This document shows positions 5,047 through 8,294 of a stretch of DNA of 8,294 nucleotides, in pieces. Source of the DNA: Clostridiales bacterium (lineage in GTDB: Bacteria; Bacillota_A; Clostridia; Saccharofermentanales; Saccharofermentanaceae). The position numbers and the translations under genes were made by a program. The stretch spans positions 1 to 8,294 of the forward strand of contig JAGCGE010000391.1 of assembly GCA_017649745.1 (NCBI GenBank). Reading direction: 5' to 3'. How positions within the stretch are numbered: the first letter of the stretch is position 1; each line of letters opens with the position of its first letter. The notes beneath the pieces are model-generated. The model was not told the DNA's origin. It ran no database searches and was given only the letters and a program-made list of their open reading frames with translations.

Positions 5047-5892
5047 TCAAGCTCCTTTTGTTTCAAGGATACTAAGCATACTTTCCTCATCCACATAATC
5101 GATATCTTCTAGGGCAATTCCAGAATAGTTATCAGTATATTCTGCTTCGAGTTCGTAGTATTCTTCTTCTGAAACTTCCTCATTGTTCCAGTGCCAGGTT
5201 CCGTTATCCCAGTTGTCAGGATAATCAAATTCAGGATTAGGCTCCAAATATCCGCCCAAACTATATTCGTAACTTCCGTTTGAAAATTCGTAGGCACTGA
5301 AACCAGGGCATCCATAAGGTGCACTCATTGAGATATCATATATTTTCCCCATTCCCGGAAGATAATACTTTGTGCCTCTGTATCCACCTGCTGAAGCTAC
5401 TCCATCAGCGAGTTCGGTTATCACGATCTTACCGTCATACCAGTCAACGATTAAGAAATAATTCATACCTGCATCCTGTCGGTCTTCACTTCTGTCTGTG
5501 ACAATCAGTTCATCTGAATTATCTCCGTCAAGATCGATCAACTGAAAACTGTCCCATCCGAATTCTATTCCTTGATTTACATATATCTCGTAGTATCTTC
5601 CGTCCCATTCATAATCATAAATGTTCTGAATAAAGGTGTAATATTCCTGGTAAGGATTTTCTTCCGGCACTACAAGGCTATTCTCTTTTTCATGCACGGT
5701 TTCTTCTGTAATGGTTTCTTCAGTTTCTTCGGAAATTTCCGTTTCGGAAGATGATATTGATTGCGTTTCCTGTTCTGTAATCGATGTATCAGTAGGCTTA
5801 TCTTCTTGTGTGTTTTCAGCAACTTCGTTGCATCCTGCCATAAGTAATGAAAGTGATAAATATATTGCAATCAATTTGATCTGTTTTTTCAT
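5047..5892 (-). CDS. Secreted lipoprotein with acidic linker and DxDGDxxDE calcium-loop motif
   Basis: This 281-aa precursor has a lipoprotein signal: MKKQIKLIAIYLSLSLL followed by lipobox MAGC, with the lipidated cysteine at residue 21. A disordered Ser/Thr/Glu-rich stalk (about 25-72, with repeated TEE and SSET words) lifts the domain off the membrane. The globular part (about 78-281) includes FQLIDLDGDNSDELIVTD (116-133). Its D-x-D-G-D-x-x-D-E spacing is the calcium-loop motif seen in FG-GAP-like and dockerin-like loops of many clostridial lipoproteins. The rest is rich in Tyr, Trp and Gly with a very acidic C-terminus. I do not recognise a catalytic motif; surface binding is a guess. AGGAG lies 9 nt before the ATG. 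It has its own leader with an 11-mer shared with its neighbours. Confidence 0.8.
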   Translation of the reverse strand: MKKQIKLIAIYLSLSLLMAGCNEVAENTQEDKPTDTSITEQETQSISSSETEISEETEETITEETVHEKENSLVVPEENPYQEYYTFIQNIYDYEWDGRYYEIYVNQGIEFGWDSFQLIDLDGDNSDELIVTDRSEDRQDAGMNYFLIVDWYDGKIVITELADGVASAGGYRGTKYYLPGMGKIYDISMSAPYGCPGFSAYEFSNGSYEYSLGGYLEPNPEFDYPDNWDNGTWHWNNEEVSEEEYYELEAEYTDNYSGIALEDIDYVDEESMLSILETKGA

Positions 5893-5923
5893 ATGATATA
5901 TCTCCTCGTTTCTGACTAGTTAG

Positions 5924-5934
5924 TCGACAAAGAA
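5924..5934 (-). promoter_or_regulatory. Shared leader word, copy 2 (281-aa lipoprotein gene)
   Basis: TTCTTTGTCGA on the minus strand, 32 nt ahead of the ATG at 5892. Its end overlaps the inverted repeat GACTA-ac-TAGTC (5914-5925), and its start overlaps the GAACAGC/GCTGTTC repeat (5932-5956). It lies about 30 nt below the likely -10. Confidence 0.45.
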
Positions 5935-5956
5935 CAGCTCAATTTCTATGCTGTTC
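5932..5956 (-). promoter_or_regulatory. Inverted repeat in the 281-aa lipoprotein leader
   Basis: GAACAGC and GCTGTTC are perfect 7-bp arms separated by 11 nt. They lie between the candidate -10 (TATGATAAAAT, minus strand, 5964-5974) and the ribosome site. The repeat could be an operator or a leader hairpin. Confidence 0.35.
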
Positions 5957-5963
5957 AAAGAGC

Positions 5964-5974
5964 ATTTTATCATA
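5964..5974 (-). promoter_or_regulatory. Candidate -10 region of the 281-aa lipoprotein gene
   Basis: TATGATAAAAT on the minus strand offers two overlapping -10-like hexamers (TATGAT and TAAAAT). No good -35 is visible. It is assigned because it is the only -10-like sequence between the upstream terminator (6026-6057) and the gene. Confidence 0.35.
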
Positions 5975-6025
5975 TGTTTGGAAATCATCTTTTTTGTATT
6001 GTGGATCGATGATAGACACGAAGAC

Positions 6026-6057
6026 AAAAAGACGATCGGATGAAAAGTCCGATCGCC
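6026..6057 (-). terminator. Rho-independent terminator of the 614-aa lipoprotein gene
   Basis: Read on the minus strand, GCGATCGGA pairs with TCCGATCGT across the 7-nt loop CTTTTCA, giving about 10 bp with one G-T pair. CTTTTTG follows. It lies 50 nt beyond the stop codon at 6108 and separates this gene from the 281-aa lipoprotein gene. Confidence 0.8.
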
Positions 6058-6063
6058 CTATTA

Positions 6064-6100
6064 TTTAAGTTAATTATCTGACTTAAACCTGATCAGGTTT
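6064..6100. repeat. Overlapping inverted repeats just past the 614-aa gene stop
   Basis: AAACCTGATCAGGTTT (6085-6100) is a perfect 16-bp palindrome. TTTAAGT (6064-6070) and ACTTAAA (6081-6087) form a second perfect repeat that shares three bases with it, so the two hairpins compete. They lie between the stop codon and the terminator. Confidence 0.5.
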
Positions 6101-6107
6101 TGCTCCT

Positions 6108-7952
6108 TTACTCTCGTGCAAGTGTAAAAGCATCTTCAGGGAAATCTGATTGGGTTACGAGTATAGTGTTCTTGTCTATCTTCTCAATTTTAATGTTATT
6201 TCCCTCTATGTAATATGCAACGAAACTTCCGTCAGAAAGCACCTCTTGAGAAACAGTATAAGAAAGGATCAGAGTCTGCACGTCTATATCGGTAGGTATA
6301 GTGCCTCCTTTAGTTCCATTACCCTCCTCGTCATATGAATACCAAGGAACGTCTCCATACCACGATCCTTCAAGGAAGATGATCCAATTATCTACACTGC
6401 TTAATTCTAAAGTATCAAAGAAATCCGTATCGCCTGCTGTTGCACTGGTCTCCGTAATTTCTGTCTCCGTCGGCTCGGTCTCACTCTCAGAAGGTTCAGT
6501 CTCGCTTTCTGTAGGTTCCGTTTCCGTAATCTCAGGATCAGTTTCGTCTGTCTCCGTGATTTCAGGATCGGTTACATCTGTTTCCACGGTCGCAGGGTCT
6601 TTTCCTATCTCTTCCGCAACGCCTTCAATAAAACCGTTCGGGTCGAATCCGCCGTTCGGAGTCAGTGGCTCGTTGTCTTCGATCAATTGCTTAGCAACAT
6701 CCTTAGGAAGAGCATCATCAGGACCGTCGGAATCATCTTCTTTCATTATCTTCTTGATGTCAGATTTATTCAGTCCGATTTCGTTCAGAAGATCCTTGGC
6801 CCTGTCAGTATCTGCATCCTTCTTACCTGTCAGAGTATCCATCAGCGTGAACTCAGTGCCTTTATCAGTTACCTTGATCGCGCCTCCGAGAAGCGAGCCG
6901 TCATCGAGGTAATTTGTCACCTCTGAAGATGCAAGCGAGACCACACCCAACGAATTGTTTACGAATGATTCTTTTGCACTGTCGGATAAAGAGTTCCAAC
7001 CTTTCGACAGGATCTGGGTGCCCGTTTTACCGATCTCAGGTAGTGCGGTGCCCAATCCGATGAAGCCGAATACCGTACCGATCTTGGATGCACCGTCATC
7101 GAGTTTGTCTAAAGTAGCGGATACATAATTGTTTTCTGTTCCACATATGATCTGTGAACCCAGAGATCCAACCTGAGCTACTGCACTAACACCCGTACAG
7201 AGTATTCCTCCTGTCTCGATGAGTCCCACTGAAGCCGGAGCTGCAGTAACCGCTATCACGAAGCTTGCTGTCGTGCCAGCTGCCTTGAGTGTCTTAAGTC
7301 CTGTGACTATCGTATCCGCCTTATCTGCAACATCGGTATATGCTGCACCTTCCAATATTGCCTGTGCCTGCTTCAGTTGAGCATAAGCATGCTTGGCGTC
7401 AGTACCCATCTGTTCTGCCAAAGTCCTGAGACCTTTTCCCGGTTGGGCATTATCGAAAGTCTTAACTATATCCTCTGCCCATTCTTTTGCAGAAGATTTC
7501 TCATCAGCGTATACATTCTGGCTGAAGCTAAACGTATTCATCGGAGATGTCGACAATTCTTTGAGCTCAGCTTCATCGCGGTCTCCACCTGATTCTTCCC
7601 AGGCGTCCACTGCATCCGTTAGTTCGTAGGAGAGTAACTCCGTGTTATCGAACAATATAGTTGCATCGTCAATGAGCTTGACGAACTCTTCTGCTTCCTC
7701 TTCACTCATGTTTTTGGTGTCATATTCAAGGATGAGGTCGAGATAAGCCCTCGCAGTCAGATAAGAATTAATCGTCACACCAGCCGTTAAATTGGCTATC
7801 TCTTCTTCTTCGGAAGCCTCCGGAAGAATGATAGTTACGCGGTTGATGCCGTCGTCATCATCTTCTTTCTTTTGAAAATTGCACGCCGAGAGCGCAGTAA
7901 TGGTCATGATTGTAGCAAGGAAAACAGAAATAACGAGTCTTGATCTTTTCAT
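6108..7952 (-). CDS. Large lipoprotein: helical domain with hydrophobic Gly/Ala core, TE-rich stalk, small beta-rich C-terminal domain
   Basis: This 614-aa precursor starts MKRSRLVISVFLATIMTI with lipobox LSAC (Cys24), so it is exported and lipid-anchored. Four acidic residues and a charged stretch follow. Residues 55-225 look alpha-helical (for example AKHAYAQLKQAQAIL, 186-200). Residues 229-271 and 290-302 are strikingly hydrophobic and Gly/Ala-rich (FVIAVTAAPASVGLI; IGTVFGFIGLG), unusual in an exported protein. Residues 315-450 are soluble and acidic. Residues 457-502 are a Thr/Glu/Pro stalk containing two DPEITET units. Residues 522-614 form a beta-rich domain (LEGSWYGDVPWYSY; FVAYYIEGNNIKIEKIDK), lipocalin-like in pattern. 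I do not recognise a named family. The start at 7952 is preferred over 8000 because GGAGGTG lies 8 nt ahead and the signal peptide then begins correctly. Confidence 0.8.
   Translation of the reverse strand: MKRSRLVISVFLATIMTITALSACNFQKKEDDDDGINRVTIILPEASEEEEIANLTAGVTINSYLTARAYLDLILEYDTKNMSEEEAEEFVKLIDDATILFDNTELLSYELTDAVDAWEESGGDRDEAELKELSTSPMNTFSFSQNVYADEKSSAKEWAEDIVKTFDNAQPGKGLRTLAEQMGTDAKHAYAQLKQAQAILEGAAYTDVADKADTIVTGLKTLKAAGTTASFVIAVTAAPASVGLIETGGILCTGVSAVAQVGSLGSQIICGTENNYVSATLDKLDDGASKIGTVFGFIGLGTALPEIGKTGTQILSKGWNSLSDSAKESFVNNSLGVVSLASSEVTNYLDDGSLLGGAIKVTDKGTEFTLMDTLTGKKDADTDRAKDLLNEIGLNKSDIKKIMKEDDSDGPDDALPKDVAKQLIEDNEPLTPNGGFDPNGFIEGVAEEIGKDPATVETDVTDPEITETDETDPEITETEPTESETEPSESETEPTETEITETSATAGDTDFFDTLELSSVDNWIIFLEGSWYGDVPWYSYDEEGNGTKGGTIPTDIDVQTLILSYTVSQEVLSDGSFVAYYIEGNNIKIEKIDKNTILVTQSDFPEDAFTLARE
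6447..6584 (-). repeat. Low-complexity TE-rich stalk region with a 30-bp tandem duplication
   Basis: The stalk codons (residues 457-502 of the 614-aa protein) are degenerate repeats of Thr, Glu, Pro, Ser and Asp. Two adjacent 30-bp units (6526-6555 and 6556-6585) match at 24 of 30 bases and encode the two DPEITET segments. Such tracts are prone to length change by slippage. Confidence 0.7.
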
Positions 7953-7960
7953 ACAGCATT

Positions 7961-7967
7961 CACCTCC
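7961..7967 (-). promoter_or_regulatory. Ribosome binding site that fixes the start of the 614-aa lipoprotein
   Basis: GGAGGTG on the minus strand lies 8 nt before ATG 7952. The alternative ATG at 8000 has no purine-rich site and would put 16 residues, including Trp-His and two Cys, ahead of the signal peptide. Confidence 0.8.
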
Positions 7968-8007
7968 ACTTGGTAAAGTGTGCCATTCTCTCAAGAACAT
8001 TCCGTAG

Positions 8008-8027
8008 CGATAATAAAGATATTATCG
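8008..8027. promoter_or_regulatory. 20-bp inverted repeat in the 614-aa lipoprotein leader
   Basis: CGATAATA-AAGA-TATTATCG has perfect 8-bp arms. It lies about 27-50 nt below the extended -10, so it is within the transcribed leader. It could be a repressor site or an RNA hairpin with a 4-nt loop. It overlaps the end of the shared leader word (8025-8035). Confidence 0.5.
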
Positions 8028-8035
8028 ACAAAGGA
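8025..8035 (-). promoter_or_regulatory. Shared leader word, copy 3 (614-aa lipoprotein gene)
   Basis: TCCTTTGTCGA on the minus strand, one base different from copies 1 and 2. It is 72 nt ahead of the ATG and about 19 nt below the -10, so near the expected transcript start. Confidence 0.45.
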
Positions 8036-8053
8036 TCTTCCTCTGTTACAGGT

Positions 8054-8062
8054 ATTATATCA
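8054..8062 (-). promoter_or_regulatory. Extended -10 promoter of the 614-aa lipoprotein gene
   Basis: TGATATAAT on the minus strand is a full extended -10, identical to the one before the GNAT gene at 3181-3189. A weak -35 (TCAAGA) is 17 nt upstream of TATAAT. The leader would be about 95 nt long. Confidence 0.6.
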
Positions 8063-8163
8063 CGAGAGTAAGGAACTCTTGATATTTAATTCCATTGCAA
8101 CTGAATATAAACAAAACCCGGTAGCTTATGAAGTGAACCCCCAAAGTGGACAGACTTTGATAT

Positions 8164-8198
8164 GTACCCTCTTTGCTGGACAACAGCAAGGAGGGTAT
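8164..8198 (+). promoter_or_regulatory. Hairpin that buries the transposase ribosome binding site
   Basis: CCCTCTTTGCTG (8167-8178) pairs with CAGCAAGGAGGG (8184-8195) over all 12 positions with a single U-G pair, around the 5-nt loop GACAA. Outer A-T and T-A pairs extend it. The ribosome site AAGGAGGG (8188-8195) lies wholly in the 3' arm, 7 nt before ATG 8203. Confidence 0.75.
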
Positions 8199-8202
8199 TT
8201 AT

Positions 8203-8294
8203 ATGCGTTATTCGTATGAGTTCAAAGTCAAATGCGTAAAAATGTATAAAAGAGGTGTGTATCCAGATACGCCACAAGGTATATCTAAGTCTGA
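8203..8294 (+). CDS. IS3-family transposase OrfA, N-terminal part only
   Basis: The 30 visible codons begin MRYSYEFKVKCVKMYKRG and continue with YPDTPQGIS. They match the start of IS3/IS150-type OrfA (HTH_28-like) proteins, where YS.EFK..CV..Y..G leads into the first helix-turn-helix that binds the terminal repeats. In this family OrfA is normally joined to the DDE catalytic OrfB by programmed -1 frameshifting; that part is beyond the window. AAGGAGGG lies 7 nt before the ATG but is trapped in a hairpin. Whether the element is intact cannot be judged. Confidence 0.8.
   Translation, partial: MRYSYEFKVKCVKMYKRGVYPDTPQGISKS

Larger units (their letters stand above)
8134..8294 (+). mobile_element. 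IS3-family insertion sequence, left end (continues past the window)
   Basis: TGAACCCCCAAAGTGGACAG at 8134 has the TG start and the C-run/A-run pattern of IS3-family (IS150-like) terminal repeats. It is followed after about 70 bp by the start of a transposase OrfA. The right end, the second reading frame and any target-site duplication lie outside the window, so the exact boundary rests on the terminal-repeat resemblance. Confidence 0.7.

Noticed and set aside
6447..6584. Periodic repeats considered as a CRISPR-like array.
   Set aside because: The units are adjacent, degenerate and in-frame with a coding stalk; no spacers of unique sequence.
6301..6912. Plus-strand open frame of 203 codons, rich in Ser-Val repeats.
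   Set aside because: It is the antisense of the TE-rich stalk; GAA/ACN codons read backwards give Ser/Val strings. The minus-strand lipoprotein has a signal peptide and ribosome site, this frame has neither.
7953..8000. Upstream ATG at 8000 giving a 630-aa version of the large lipoprotein.
   Set aside because: No ribosome site before it, and it puts 16 non-signal-like residues ahead of a perfect lipoprotein signal that has its own GGAGGTG.

Overview
The window looks like an accessory stretch of a Bacillota genome, most likely a gut or rumen Clostridia member (Lachnospiraceae/Oscillospiraceae-like). This rests on strong AGGAGG ribosome sites, low-to-moderate GC, DUF3592 and Isf-type flavoproteins, lipoproteins with Thr/Glu-rich stalks, and an IS3-type element. 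No taxonomic marker gene is present, so the assignment is an inference.

Layout. 1-156 (minus) is the 5' end of an AraC-family regulator. 307-690 (plus) is a free-standing CdiA-C-like PD-(D/E)XK nuclease domain with its own terminator. 786-905 is a short coding-like fragment, followed by a complete class I SAM methyltransferase (912-1712) and a C-terminal scrap of TraX (1717-1902). This AT-rich left third reads as a patchwork left by mobile DNA. 1903-2174 has no gene but holds a 36-nt hairpin. 2175-3104 (minus) is a two-domain GNAT acetyltransferase, divergent from a DUF3592 membrane protein (3303-3866, plus).

The right half is almost all minus strand. An Isf-like iron-sulfur flavoprotein (4205-4828) lies between two 36-nt direct repeats (3985-4020 and 4992-5027). 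Two Sec/lipobox lipoproteins follow: one of 281 aa with an acidic DxDGDxxDE loop (5047-5892), and one of 614 aa with a hydrophobic Gly/Ala-rich core, an acidic TE-rich stalk and a small beta-rich C-terminal domain (6108-7952). At the right edge an IS3-family element begins (left end about 8134, orfA from 8203). Its transposase ribosome site is buried in a 12-bp hairpin.

The flavoprotein and both lipoprotein genes each carry the word [T][T/C]CTTTGTCGA in their 5' leaders, at a similar distance below the likely -10 box. This is the main hint of co-regulation. No complete defence locus, phage module, CRISPR array, rRNA or tRNA was found. The most unusual items are the orphan nuclease toxin domain, the shared leader word, the direct repeats and the hydrophobic-core lipoprotein.
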